Source: CAYYUA01 sp964542585
GTDB taxonomy: Bacteria > Bacteroidota > Bacteroidia > CAILMK01 > CAYYUA01
Reading direction: 5' to 3'
Assembly: GCA_964542585.1 (NCBI GenBank)
Contig: CAZIUI010000005.1
Coordinates: 75,757-139,756 of the forward strand
DNA length: 64,000 nucleotides
In this document: one piece after another, positions 35,767-44,561 of the stretch
Position numbering within the stretch: position 1 is the stretch's first letter
How the letters are laid out: each line of letters opens with the position of its first letter
Position numbers and translations under genes: made by a program
The notes under the pieces: generated by a model
The model's input: only the letters and a program-made list of their open reading frames with translations
Told to the model about the DNA's origin: nothing
The model's database searches: none

Positions 35767-36816
35767 ATGGTGTGCGATTATCTTATAATAGGGCAAGGCT
35801 TAGCGGGTACCCATTTGGCTTGGCAGGCCTTAAAAAGAGGTGAATGGCCCTTGGTGATTGATCAGCCTAAGCCAGGTGCTGCTTCTCAAGTGGCCGGTGG
35901 CTTGGTGAATCCCGTTACCGGAAGGAGGCTAACCAAAACTTGGGGCGCTGAGACCCTCATACCCTATGCTGAAGAAACTTACCGAGCTCATGAAGATATT
36001 GTACAAGAGCGTTTTTATTTCCAAAAACCGATCGCCCGGATCTTTAAAGATGAACAGCAAAAGGGACAATGGTACAAAAAACGCAGACCACAACAGGAAT
36101 ACTATACTTACGTCCAATCAGAAACGTTACCCCCTGACATAGACAAGACTTGCCACGCTGAATATGGGGGGGTGGTATTAAACCGAGGAGGGTTCCTGAA
36201 TACAAAGCTATATTTGCAGAAGTCCCGTGAACACTTTAGCCAAAAAGGGCTGCTGAAAACCGCCAATTTTAATTACAGCCAATTAACCTTTCATCATGGC
36301 CTTTGGGAATGGGAAGGTCTTCAAGCCAGGTATGTAATCGCCTGTGAGGGGTGGCAACTTCCCCAAAATCCGTATTTCCATTCCCTGCCGCTTAAACCGG
36401 TCAAAGGACAAGTGCTTACTGTTGACGCAGTCGATTTGCCAACGGAACAAGTCATAAACAAAGGTTTCTGGATGATACCAGTTGGCGAACATGAATTTAG
36501 AGTTGGAGCCACTTATGAGCATGAGCTCCCTGCTGTCGAGCCTTCTGCTGAAGCTTACCAACAGCTTACTGACCAGCTTAACCGGTTTTTAAAGGTGCCC
36601 TATAAGGTTTTACAGCGAGAGAGTGGGGTGCGGCCAACCATGCCGGATAGCCTTCCAGTGGCGGGTTGGCATCCCTCTAATCCGCAAATTGGAATATTGA
36701 ATGGATTAGGAAGTAAGGGGGTGTTACAAGCACCCTATTTAGCATCAAGCTTATTGCCTGGTAAAGATGATCGTCATATTTTAACTGATAAAATGAACGT
36801 TAAACGCTACCTTTGA
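35767..36816 (+). CDS. FAD-dependent oxidoreductase, DAO family
   Basis: The 349-residue protein has an N-terminal FAD motif (DYLIIGQGLAGTHLAWQALKRG), the substrate-domain segment SQVAGGLVNPVTGRR and the C-terminal LNGLGSKGVLQAPYLA loop of D-amino-acid oxidase/glycine oxidase-type enzymes. The VRPTMPDSLPVAG segment is typical of this family, where the Arg binds the substrate carboxylate. No thiamine genes are beside it, so a ThiO role is not supported. Substrate is unknown. It begins 30 bases after the methyltransferase gene. Confidence 0.8.
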   Translation: MVCDYLIIGQGLAGTHLAWQALKRGEWPLVIDQPKPGAASQVAGGLVNPVTGRRLTKTWGAETLIPYAEETYRAHEDIVQERFYFQKPIARIFKDEQQKGQWYKKRRPQQEYYTYVQSETLPPDIDKTCHAEYGGVVLNRGGFLNTKLYLQKSREHFSQKGLLKTANFNYSQLTFHHGLWEWEGLQARYVIACEGWQLPQNPYFHSLPLKPVKGQVLTVDAVDLPTEQVINKGFWMIPVGEHEFRVGATYEHELPAVEPSAEAYQQLTDQLNRFLKVPYKVLQRESGVRPTMPDSLPVAGWHPSNPQIGILNGLGSKGVLQAPYLASSLLPGKDDRHILTDKMNVKRYL

Positions 36817-36870
36817 TGTTTACAAAGCAGTTGTCTATATAATTTTTCAAACAATTTAAAAAGCAGCTTT

Positions 36871-37302
36871 ATGCCGACAAGAAATGCCAGCGCTAATTGG
36901 AAAGGAGGGTTAAAAAGTGGTAATGGAAGTGTTAAAACCGAAACCTCTCAGGTTGATGGACAATACCATTTCAACTCTCGTTTTGGGGACGGGAATGGCG
37001 GAACCAATCCTGAAGAGTTAATTGGTGCGGCTCATGCATCGTGTTACTCAATGGCACTCTCAGCAGGTTTAGAGGCTGACGGTTATACCCCTGATTACAT
37101 CAATACCGAGGCAAATGTAACTGAGGACCAAGTAGAAGATGGATTTGCTATAACCAACATTCATTTAGTTACGCGAGCTAAGGTGCCTCAAATTGATAAG
37201 CAAAAATTTTTAGAGCATACGGAAACAGCCAAAAATAACTGTCCGGTCTCTAAGGCCTTGGCTGGCACTAAGATCACTGTTGATGCTGATCTTGATTCCT
37301 AA
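36871..37302 (+). CDS. osmC: OsmC-family peroxiredoxin
   Basis: OsmC proteins reduce organic hydroperoxides using two conserved cysteines. Both are present: Cys in HASCYSMALSAGLEADGY (about residue 56) and Cys in NNCPVSKALAGTKI (about residue 127). The N-terminal RNASANWKGGLKSGNGSVKT and the 143-residue length match the OsmC subgroup rather than Ohr. The protein is cytosolic. A strong intrinsic terminator directly follows the stop. Confidence 0.93.
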   Translation: MPTRNASANWKGGLKSGNGSVKTETSQVDGQYHFNSRFGDGNGGTNPEELIGAAHASCYSMALSAGLEADGYTPDYINTEANVTEDQVEDGFAITNIHLVTRAKVPQIDKQKFLEHTETAKNNCPVSKALAGTKITVDADLDS

Positions 37303-37326
37303 AACCCTACAAAAAGGATAATGGTA

Positions 37327-37362
37327 ACAGGAAGCTTTAAAATTCAAAGGCTTCCTGTTTTT
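37327..37362 (+). terminator. Intrinsic terminator of osmC
   Basis: ACAGGAAGC pairs perfectly with GCTTCCTGT (9 bp, 14-base loop), and the stem runs into a TTTTT tract ending at 37362. It begins 25 bases after the osmC stop. Because it lies inside the longest reading frame of the next gene, it also shows that the gene does not start at the upstream ATG 37321. Confidence 0.85.
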
Positions 37363-37398
37363 AACAATCATAAAAATGAAAATTCCCTCAACGCAAAC

Positions 37399-38793
37399 AT
37401 GAACTTTAAAACAAAGCTGGGGATAAGTTTATTACTGGCCGCTGTAGTAAATTTTTCCCAGAGTTACATTGCTTCCATGAAGATAGCTGATCCTTTTTCT
37501 CATCGGACCCTATCCAAAACTGAAAAAGTTCAGCTTGCGAAGCGCCTGAAACCCGAACTTGTTGAGGGTATTGACTCAATTGCTTCCCTATTTAATAAGC
37601 AATATGGCCTTAATGCCTCTATCATGGTGAATTACAAGGGCCATAAAATATTTGATAAAGCTTACGGCTCGATGCGCCCGGGCGGCAAAAAGCCTCTACA
37701 TTCCACGCACTCGTTCCAATTAGCATCCGTTAGCAAGCAGTTTACGGCTATGGCTACCCTGATGTTGGTGGATAAAGGAAAGCTGGATCTTTCTGATACC
37801 GTTCAGCGGCATATCTCTTATTTCCCCTATGAAGATATTACGGTAAAACAGGTGATGACCCATACAGCCGGTTTGCCGAATTACATGTGGGCAATTGAAC
37901 ATCATTGGGATCGGGAAAGAGCACCCTATAACGATGAGGTGTTGAAAATGATGGATTCTCTCGACCTTAACCTGTATTTTACTCCCGGCACCCGATTTTT
38001 TTATGCCAATAGCGGTTATATTACCCTTGCTCACCTCGTTGAAAAGGTTAGCGGAAAGCGGTATGACCAATTTTTACAGGAACGGATTTTTGACCCCCTC
38101 AATATGCAAGGATCCTTTGTGTACAGTAAGTGTTGGGACAAACAATTTCCTGAGCGGCTAAAGGGTTACAAAGGCAATGGTTACCAAAGTTATAGGGTTG
38201 AGGACAATGCTTTAAACGGGCCAGTTGGTGATAAAGGGATCTACGCAACCCCATCCGACCTTTACAAATGGGATCAAGCACTTTACAAGGGCGAGCTGAT
38301 TAGTGATAGCCTGATGAAACAAGCTTTTAAACCAACCATCTTGAAAAATAGTAGAAAAATTCAATATGGATATGGTTTTCGGCTTGAACAACACGAGAAC
38401 AAAAAAGTGGTTTACCACAACGGCCTCTGGCACGGTTTCCGATCCAGCTTGAAGCGTTATGTAGAGGACAACATTAGCCTCGCTGTTTTGAACAATACCG
38501 ATAGTAGAAATAAGGGTCTCCTTGTAAGCCGCCTAGAAGATTACCTTCATAAAAACCGCAAAGCTGGCCTCATTTTCAATTTAGTTTTTAATGAATTGGA
38601 TAAAGCGGGCGACAAAGCTTATAAAATCCCTGACCAAGCTTATAAGTTTAGCAGCAACCAAAAGCATCGTTTAAGAAAAGCTGTTAACTACCTTCGTATG
38701 ATGCATATGGGTGGTGAAGCGGATAACTTGCTAAAGGTTTATAACCAAATGAAAAGGCAATCCGGTCAAGAGCCTTTAAGGGTTTTAAAGTAG
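37399..38793 (+). CDS. Serine hydrolase, beta-lactamase/PBP4-like fold
   Basis: This is an exported class C beta-lactamase-fold hydrolase. The three active-site elements are visible: S-x-x-K as SVSK in FQLASVSKQFTAMATLML, Y-x-N as YAN in FFYANSGYITLAHLVEKV, and the third motif HNG in VVYHNGLWHGFRSS. Such proteins are peptidases or esterases acting on cell-wall or peptide substrates rather than antibiotic-resistance enzymes. The start at 37399 (MNFKTKLGISLLLAAVVNF) gives a proper signal peptide and lies after the osmC terminator. A C-terminal extension of about 90 residues follows the domain. Confidence 0.87.
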   Translation: MNFKTKLGISLLLAAVVNFSQSYIASMKIADPFSHRTLSKTEKVQLAKRLKPELVEGIDSIASLFNKQYGLNASIMVNYKGHKIFDKAYGSMRPGGKKPLHSTHSFQLASVSKQFTAMATLMLVDKGKLDLSDTVQRHISYFPYEDITVKQVMTHTAGLPNYMWAIEHHWDRERAPYNDEVLKMMDSLDLNLYFTPGTRFFYANSGYITLAHLVEKVSGKRYDQFLQERIFDPLNMQGSFVYSKCWDKQFPERLKGYKGNGYQSYRVEDNALNGPVGDKGIYATPSDLYKWDQALYKGELISDSLMKQAFKPTILKNSRKIQYGYGFRLEQHENKKVVYHNGLWHGFRSSLKRYVEDNISLAVLNNTDSRNKGLLVSRLEDYLHKNRKAGLIFNLVFNELDKAGDKAYKIPDQAYKFSSNQKHRLRKAVNYLRMMHMGGEADNLLKVYNQMKRQSGQEPLRVLK

Positions 38794-38829
38794 AAATGGA
38801 AGGCTAATATTTCAAAATAATTAAACCTC

Positions 38830-40065
38830 ATGCCGGCGGCTAATTACCTTTATGATGTAGCCATTGTAGGCGCTGGTCCTGCCGGTAGCACCTGTGCTAT
38901 TCAATTGGCAAATCAAGGGCTTAAGGTTGCTTTAATTGATAAAGCTACATTTCCCAGGGATAAGATATGTGGCGATGCGCTTAGCTTAGACGTAGTAAAC
39001 CAACTTCAAAAGGTTTCTACTGCGCTCTCCTCAGAATTTCAGCAGGCTGGATCAAAGATGCCTTCCTATGGGGTGACCATTGGTGCCCCCAATCAAAAAA
39101 CTGTTGATATACCGTTTTACTACCGGGGTAATCCTGAGTGCGTTTATCTTTTGCCCAGGTATGATTTTGATAATATTATTTATCAGCATGCTGCATCCAA
39201 ATCCGGCGTTGAAGACTTTACCGGGGAAGCAGTCAAACAAATTAACCCCAATGGAAACAGTGTGCAAGTTCAAGGTAAAACTTGGTCGCTTGAGAGTTCA
39301 TGTGTTGTTGGGGCTGACGGGGCCCATTCGATTGTAAACCGTTTCATGGGAACAAACCAGCTTGATAAAAAGGCCCATAGCGCGGGTATAAGGGCTTATT
39401 ACAACAATGTTAACAATTTTAGTGACGGTCATTACATCGAGCTTTACTTTTTCAAGGATATCCTTCCGGGGTATTTGTGGGTATTCCCTTTGAAGAATAA
39501 TCAGGCCAACGTTGGGATGGGGATTTTATCATCAGCTATCACCAATAAAAAGCTTAACCTTAAACGCAAGCTGCATGAACTGCTAACCACCCACCCTGCT
39601 TTAAAAGATCGTTTTGCCAATGCTGAGCCTTTGGAAAACCCAAAAGGAATGGGGTTGCCCCTTGGGTCTAAAAAACGCTCAATTTCTGGTGACCGCTTTC
39701 TATTAGCGGGAGATGCAGCCGGATTAATTGATCCTTTTTCAGGAGAGGGCATTGGCAATGCTATCCGTAGTGGCCGGACTGCGGCTAATTGCCTGCTTGA
39801 AGCCTATGAGCAAAATGATTTCAGCGCAAATACCCTTCAACAATATGATGAACGCATCTATGGGCAAATGCGAAAAGAATTCCGCGTCAGCCATACCATC
39901 CAGCGCATGTCGGCTTATCCGAGGGTCTTCAATTTCGTTGTAAACAAAGCCCGCCAGAGTGCTCGCCTGCAGCAATACCTTAGTAAGGCCTTAGAGCATG
40001 TAGACCACAAACAGTTACTTACCAAGCCCCGCTTTTATTGGCAGTTGTTGTGGGGAAAGGCTTAA
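38830..40065 (+). CDS. Geranylgeranyl reductase-like FAD oxidoreductase
   Basis: The 411-residue flavoprotein belongs to the geranylgeranyl reductase/PHBH-like family. It has YDVAIVGAGPAGSTCAIQLA at the N terminus, PRDKICGDALS (the CGD motif typical of GGR), CVVGADGAHSIVNRFMG, and the FAD ribityl-binding LLAGDAAGLIDPFSGEGIG. Family members reduce isoprenoid chains of quinones, lipids or chlorophyll, or act as halogenase-like monooxygenases. With menE and dxs in the same window a menaquinone-tail role is conceivable, but this is inference. It abuts uvrB convergently with 5 bases between the stops. Confidence 0.82.
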   Translation: MPAANYLYDVAIVGAGPAGSTCAIQLANQGLKVALIDKATFPRDKICGDALSLDVVNQLQKVSTALSSEFQQAGSKMPSYGVTIGAPNQKTVDIPFYYRGNPECVYLLPRYDFDNIIYQHAASKSGVEDFTGEAVKQINPNGNSVQVQGKTWSLESSCVVGADGAHSIVNRFMGTNQLDKKAHSAGIRAYYNNVNNFSDGHYIELYFFKDILPGYLWVFPLKNNQANVGMGILSSAITNKKLNLKRKLHELLTTHPALKDRFANAEPLENPKGMGLPLGSKKRSISGDRFLLAGDAAGLIDPFSGEGIGNAIRSGRTAANCLLEAYEQNDFSANTLQQYDERIYGQMRKEFRVSHTIQRMSAYPRVFNFVVNKARQSARLQQYLSKALEHVDHKQLLTKPRFYWQLLWGKA

Positions 40066-40070
40066 ACGGA

Positions 40071-42140
40071 TCAGGAAGATTTTTCTGCTTCGTATTCCTC
40101 CCCGAATTTCTCCTTGTACTGCTCTTTCAGTTGGTACATCTCATCCCTTAACCGTGCTGCTTCCATGAACTGCGTTTCCTGGGCAGCCTTCATCATTTTA
40201 CTGTGCGTATCCCGAATCATCTGTTCCATGTCCCCTTTGCTCATGTACTCGGTAACAGGATCAGCGGCCACAGCTTGCTGGGCTTGTTCTTGTTGTTCTT
40301 CTGTGAGATAGGGATCGGCTTCTTTGCGATTATCTGCCACGGAGGTTTGCCGTAATATTTGATCCCTAGAGCGCTTAATAGTGGCAGGAGTGATGTTATG
40401 CTCTTGATTAAATTCAATTTGTTTAGCACGCCTGCGGTAGGTTTCATCAATAGTTCGCTGCATGGAATCCGTGACCTTATCCGCATACATGATAACTTGC
40501 CCGTTGACATTGCGAGCTGCCCGCCCTGCCGTCTGGGTGAGGGAAGTTTCTGAACGCAAGTAACCCTCTTTATCGGCATCCAGAATCGCAACTAAACTAA
40601 CCTCAGGCAGGTCCAAGCCTTCCCGCAAAAGGTTGATGCCTATCAGTACATCAAAATTACCCAGCCTGAGCTCTCTTAAGATCTCAACGCGGTTGATGGT
40701 ATCGATATCCGAATGCAGGTAACGGCAGTTGACATTGTAAGCCGTTAAATAATCGGTCAATTCTTCAGCCATGCGCTTAGTGAGGGTGGTGACGAGCACG
40801 CGCTGATCATTGCGTACTTTTTCGTTAATCTCAGCCATCAAGTCATCCACTTGGTTCTGGATGGGTCGCACCTCAATTTCCGGATCCAATAAGCCCGTTG
40901 GTCGAACAACCTGCTCTACAAAAACCCCTTCCGTTTTCTGCATTTCGTATTTAGCCGGGGTTGCGCTAACGAAAACGGCTTGGTGGATCTGATCTTCAAA
41001 TTCAGCTGCCCCAAGCGGACGGTTATCCAGGGCTGCTGGCAGGCGAAAACCATGTTCTACCAAAACGTTCTTACGCGCCCGGTCCCCGGCATACATACCT
41101 TGAACCTGGGGCATAGTTACGTGGCTTTCGTCTATGAACATCAAATAATCATCCGGGAAGTAATCCAACAAACAGAAAGGTCGCTTTCCGGGATCCCGCC
41201 TGTCAAAGTAGCGTGAATAGTTCTCAATACCCGAGCAATAGCCTAGTTCCCGGATCATTTCCAGGTCGTAATTAACCCGCTCTTCCAGGCGCTTGGCTTC
41301 AATGGTATGACCCTCTGATTGGAAAAAGGCTACCTGTTTTTCCAGGTCTTGCTCTATTTCCGTGATGGCTTGTCGCTGTGTTTCAGGTGGCGTAACAAAA
41401 AGGTTAGCAGGAAAAATCATCACGCTTTGGCGGGATTCCAGGGTTTTGCCCGTATCGGGCTGGATCATTTCTATCTCCTCAATCTCATCGCCCCAGAAAC
41501 TTATCCGGTAAGCAAAATCATCTGCATAGGGCGGAAAAACCTCTATGGTATCTCCTGAAACCCTGAATTGACCTCGATCCAAGTCGGTTTTGGTGCGGGA
41601 ATAAAGCCCTTCCACAAACTTGAAAAGGAGCTGATTACGGTTGTATTCCTGACCTACTTCCAAAGGGACAGTTACTCGCTTGAAGCTTTCCGGGTTTCCC
41701 ATACCGTAAATGCAGGATACCGATGAAACAATAACGACATCCCGTCTCCCGGATAAGAGGGCAGAGGTGGCCCTTAATCGCAGGCGTTCAATTTCATCAT
41801 TAATGCTGAGTTCTTTCTCTATGTAAGTATTGGATGAAGGAATGAAAGCTTCAGGCTGGTAATAATCATAGTAGGAGACAAAATACTCTACGGCATTTTC
41901 AGGGAAGAACTGTTGGAATTCACCATATAGTTGAGCAGTTAAAGTTTTGTTGTGAGTAAGCACAAGGGTTGGCCTATTCAGCTGTTGGATCACGTTGGCC
42001 ATGGTAAAAGTTTTACCGGATCCGGTAACCCCTAATAGCACTTGATAAGGATCACCGCGATCAATTCCCGCTTTCAGCTCATCAATGGCCTGTGGCTGAT
42101 CTCCCTTGGGCTCGTACTCCGCATGTAGTTTGAATTCCAT
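40071..42140 (-). CDS. uvrB: Excinuclease ABC subunit B
   Basis: UvrB verifies DNA damage in nucleotide excision repair. The 689-residue helicase-like protein has Walker A GVTGSGKTFTMANVI, the damage-probing hairpin YYDYYQPEAFIPSSNTYIEK, the DEAD-like MFIDESHVT, helicase motif V/VI residues in QTAGRAARNVNGQVIMYADK, and a C-terminal UVR domain (about 645-680) with EAARLRDEMYQLKEQYKEKF that binds UvrC. All domains are present. It follows the SDR gene by 28 bases and probably shares its transcript. Confidence 0.98.
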   Translation of the reverse strand: MEFKLHAEYEPKGDQPQAIDELKAGIDRGDPYQVLLGVTGSGKTFTMANVIQQLNRPTLVLTHNKTLTAQLYGEFQQFFPENAVEYFVSYYDYYQPEAFIPSSNTYIEKELSINDEIERLRLRATSALLSGRRDVVIVSSVSCIYGMGNPESFKRVTVPLEVGQEYNRNQLLFKFVEGLYSRTKTDLDRGQFRVSGDTIEVFPPYADDFAYRISFWGDEIEEIEMIQPDTGKTLESRQSVMIFPANLFVTPPETQRQAITEIEQDLEKQVAFFQSEGHTIEAKRLEERVNYDLEMIRELGYCSGIENYSRYFDRRDPGKRPFCLLDYFPDDYLMFIDESHVTMPQVQGMYAGDRARKNVLVEHGFRLPAALDNRPLGAAEFEDQIHQAVFVSATPAKYEMQKTEGVFVEQVVRPTGLLDPEIEVRPIQNQVDDLMAEINEKVRNDQRVLVTTLTKRMAEELTDYLTAYNVNCRYLHSDIDTINRVEILRELRLGNFDVLIGINLLREGLDLPEVSLVAILDADKEGYLRSETSLTQTAGRAARNVNGQVIMYADKVTDSMQRTIDETYRRRAKQIEFNQEHNITPATIKRSRDQILRQTSVADNRKEADPYLTEEQQEQAQQAVAADPVTEYMSKGDMEQMIRDTHSKMMKAAQETQFMEAARLRDEMYQLKEQYKEKFGEEYEAEKSS

Positions 42141-42168
42141 ATCAGCCTTTTTCCTATAAATACAAAAC

Positions 42169-43236
42169 TTAATCAGTAAGGGTTAGTTTGCGATAAGGTT
42201 CATTGAGTCCTTGTTCCTGAATAAACTTGCAGGTCAATGCAATGGTATCCTCTACCGGTTGGAAATCCATATCCAGGTAGCTCTTTATTTTGCTGTTGTC
42301 ATAAGCTACCCGGCGGTTACTTAACTGGGCTAGCTCCGGGGTTATCAGTGGTCGCTTACCAACTAGCCGGCTTTGAAATTCTTCCCAATATCCTAGTATC
42401 AGGCTTAAAGTAGGATTAGCAGCAATAGGGGGTGGCTTCAGACCAAATAAGCGGGCGATCTGGTTCAGGACTTCCCGAACCGGTAAGGTTTTATCCACTA
42501 AAAGAAAGCGATTCTGGTAGCTTTGGGGTTGATCCTGTAGCTTCAGCATCATTTGAACAACATCCCGCGCATCCACGTAGGCACTACTTCCCAGCGGATA
42601 AAAACGCAGGCCCTGAAGTACCTTTTTAAAGATAAGGTTAGCGCCCCTATCAAAAGTTCCTGGGCCAAGGATGACCCCCGGATTGACAATAAATCCTGAT
42701 AAACCTTCTGCAAAGCCCCGCCAAACCTCTCGTTCTGCACGAAACTTACTTTCTGCATAGGTAGTAGGAAAGCTTTTTGGAAACTCATGAATTTCCTCAT
42801 CTACCGGCTTTCCCGGCTGTTGCTGCAATGCAGCTACTGAGCTAACGTGGTAAAAGTAAGGTACCCCGCACTCAAGCGCCAGGTTTACCATGTTGGTCGT
42901 ACCATGGAGGTTGGTATCCATGATGACCTCACGCTCCTGGCGATCAAAAGAGACGTAAGCTGCCGTGTGGTAAATGGCGTTTATGTCATGTAACGCCTCA
43001 CGGATTCCCTTGGTGTCTAAAAGTTCTCCTTCAACCCAGTAAATAGCTTCCAGGTCTGCCTCAGCCTCTCGCGGTGGACGACCATTCTGCGCTGCCAGGA
43101 AGTGGAAAACCAGCCTTAGATGAGTAAGGTCGCTTTCAGGGCGCTTCAAGGCTTTAATGGCATGATCAGTCTGGAGGAGCTCATACAGGAGGTAAGCGCC
43201 TAAAAATCCAGTGCCACCTGTGAGGAAAATATTCAT
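42169..43236 (-). CDS. NAD-dependent epimerase/dehydratase-family protein
   Basis: This is an extended short-chain dehydrogenase of 355 residues. The Rossmann motif FLTGGTGFLGAYLLYELL is at the N terminus, the active-site YAESK (Y-x-x-x-K) at about residue 155, and FYHVSSVAALQ supplies the catalytic Ser/Thr region. It resembles NAD-dependent epimerases or 3-beta-HSD-like reductases. The substrate is unknown. The ATG at 43236 is used; an upstream in-frame TTG adds four codons only. It precedes uvrB. Confidence 0.85.
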   Translation of the reverse strand: MNIFLTGGTGFLGAYLLYELLQTDHAIKALKRPESDLTHLRLVFHFLAAQNGRPPREAEADLEAIYWVEGELLDTKGIREALHDINAIYHTAAYVSFDRQEREVIMDTNLHGTTNMVNLALECGVPYFYHVSSVAALQQQPGKPVDEEIHEFPKSFPTTYAESKFRAEREVWRGFAEGLSGFIVNPGVILGPGTFDRGANLIFKKVLQGLRFYPLGSSAYVDARDVVQMMLKLQDQPQSYQNRFLLVDKTLPVREVLNQIARLFGLKPPPIAANPTLSLILGYWEEFQSRLVGKRPLITPELAQLSNRRVAYDNSKIKSYLDMDFQPVEDTIALTCKFIQEQGLNEPYRKLTLTD

Positions 43237-43381
43237 AGTTGGAGACAACGGGTTAAAGCCTTTTCAATACCAGCAACGGACATGCTTGCTAACGGTTTGG
43301 CTAGCGTACCAATTCTGGACGATAAGCTGTTAAAGGTCTCGGTTTGGGTGCTATAGCAAGAGGGGCCTTTAATTTTCTGTT

Positions 43382-43389
43382 TATTTTTG
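43382..43389 (+). promoter_or_regulatory. Candidate -7 element for the arginase-fold gene
   Basis: TATTTTTG matches TAnnTTTG and ends 24 bases before the ATG at 43414. The divergent SDR gene starts 146 bases away on the other strand. Confidence 0.5.
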
Positions 43390-43413
43390 TAGACCGCTAA
43401 GATAAAAGAGGCT

Positions 43414-44559
43414 ATGGACCTGTCCCATTTTTTCAGGCCGGTTGGAAGGTATGTCCTTAACCGAGCTAGGAAAGCCCGTCCCGATCAGCTCGGTGGCCAG
43501 CTTACCCAGCACACCACCTCAGTCTCGCCAGAACCGAGAAGCGGAGATGTTGTCATGTTTGGCGTTAAAACCTCTCCTGAGGATGATGCTCCTGATTGGA
43601 TTCGTCATCACCTGTATGCTTTAAAAGCGGAACCTGATCATGAAAGGCTGATTGATGCAGGCGATTTCAACTGGGATAAGCATGATACAACGATTCAGGC
43701 TCATTTACAATCGGCTTTTGAGGAACTTTTAGGACAGGGGGCTACCATTATGGTGCTCGGAGGTGGACAAGAAATTACTAAAGTCCAATACGAGGCCATG
43801 ATCAATAAGGGTATTGCAACGCGCTTAGTTCTTGTTGATGCTTATCCGGATATTGCGATTAAAAAAGATTATGCGCTACAGTCTCACACTTTTCTCAGTC
43901 ATATTCTTGAGCGGAGTGCAACAGCTCCGAAAGACCTGAGCTTACTGGCTTACCAGTTTCCCTTGGTCAGCGATCATACCATCGACAGGTTGAAGAAAAG
44001 CCATTTTGAACTTTGCCGCCTATCAGATCTGCGTAACCATTTTGAAGGCGTGGAACCGGCTTTGCGAGCCAGTCATCTGTTTAGTTTTGATGTAGGAAGT
44101 ATTCGGCAATCGGATGCTCCGGGTAGCCATCATCCTTTGCCCAGTGGCCTTTTTGCAGAGGAGGCCTGTCGCCTTGCAAAACTGGCTGGCCTGGGTTCGG
44201 GTATACAATGCTGCGGATTTTACGAGTTTAATTCCGCTTTCGACAAAAATGGGCAAACTGCTAACCTTATTGCCCAAGCGATCTGGTATTTCCTGGAAGG
44301 CCATGCTGAGCGTTACAACGAACACCCGTTGCTTGACGAGAAGGCCTTCTTTAAATATACGACTGCCGTTACCAGTAGCACTTACCAATTGGTATTTTTT
44401 AAAAGTAAGAGCACCGGAAGGTGGTGGATGGAATTGCCGGCTGAGGGGAATAGCAGCACCTATGGGCCTATCGTTCCATGTACCTACGAGGACTACCTGG
44501 CAGCCACCCAGGACCAATTACCGGATCGGTGGCTCAGAAATCTCCAACAGCACTGGTAG
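43414..44559 (+). CDS. Arginase/formimidoylglutamase-fold protein with altered metal site
   Basis: The 381-residue protein has the ureohydrolase (arginase/agmatinase/HutG) fold, but its di-manganese motifs are changed. The GGDH motif reads GGGQ (116-119), the DAHxD motif reads DAYPD (142-146), and the SxDxDxxDP motif reads SFDVGSIRQSDAP (224-236), so at least three ligands (His, His and one Asp) are replaced. The rest of the fold, including the GFYEFNSAFD segment near residue 270, is retained. Annotation pipelines may call such proteins formimidoylglutamase. No hut genes are nearby. I call it an arginase-fold protein, possibly non-catalytic or with another metal chemistry. Confidence 0.8.
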   Translation: MDLSHFFRPVGRYVLNRARKARPDQLGGQLTQHTTSVSPEPRSGDVVMFGVKTSPEDDAPDWIRHHLYALKAEPDHERLIDAGDFNWDKHDTTIQAHLQSAFEELLGQGATIMVLGGGQEITKVQYEAMINKGIATRLVLVDAYPDIAIKKDYALQSHTFLSHILERSATAPKDLSLLAYQFPLVSDHTIDRLKKSHFELCRLSDLRNHFEGVEPALRASHLFSFDVGSIRQSDAPGSHHPLPSGLFAEEACRLAKLAGLGSGIQCCGFYEFNSAFDKNGQTANLIAQAIWYFLEGHAERYNEHPLLDEKAFFKYTTAVTSSTYQLVFFKSKSTGRWWMELPAEGNSSTYGPIVPCTYEDYLAATQDQLPDRWLRNLQQHW

Positions 44560-44561
44560 AC

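Noticed and set aside
37321..37398. Longer N terminus for the serine hydrolase from ATG 37321
   Set aside because: This stretch contains a perfect 9-bp terminator stem with a T-tract. The downstream ATG 37399 gives a normal signal peptide.
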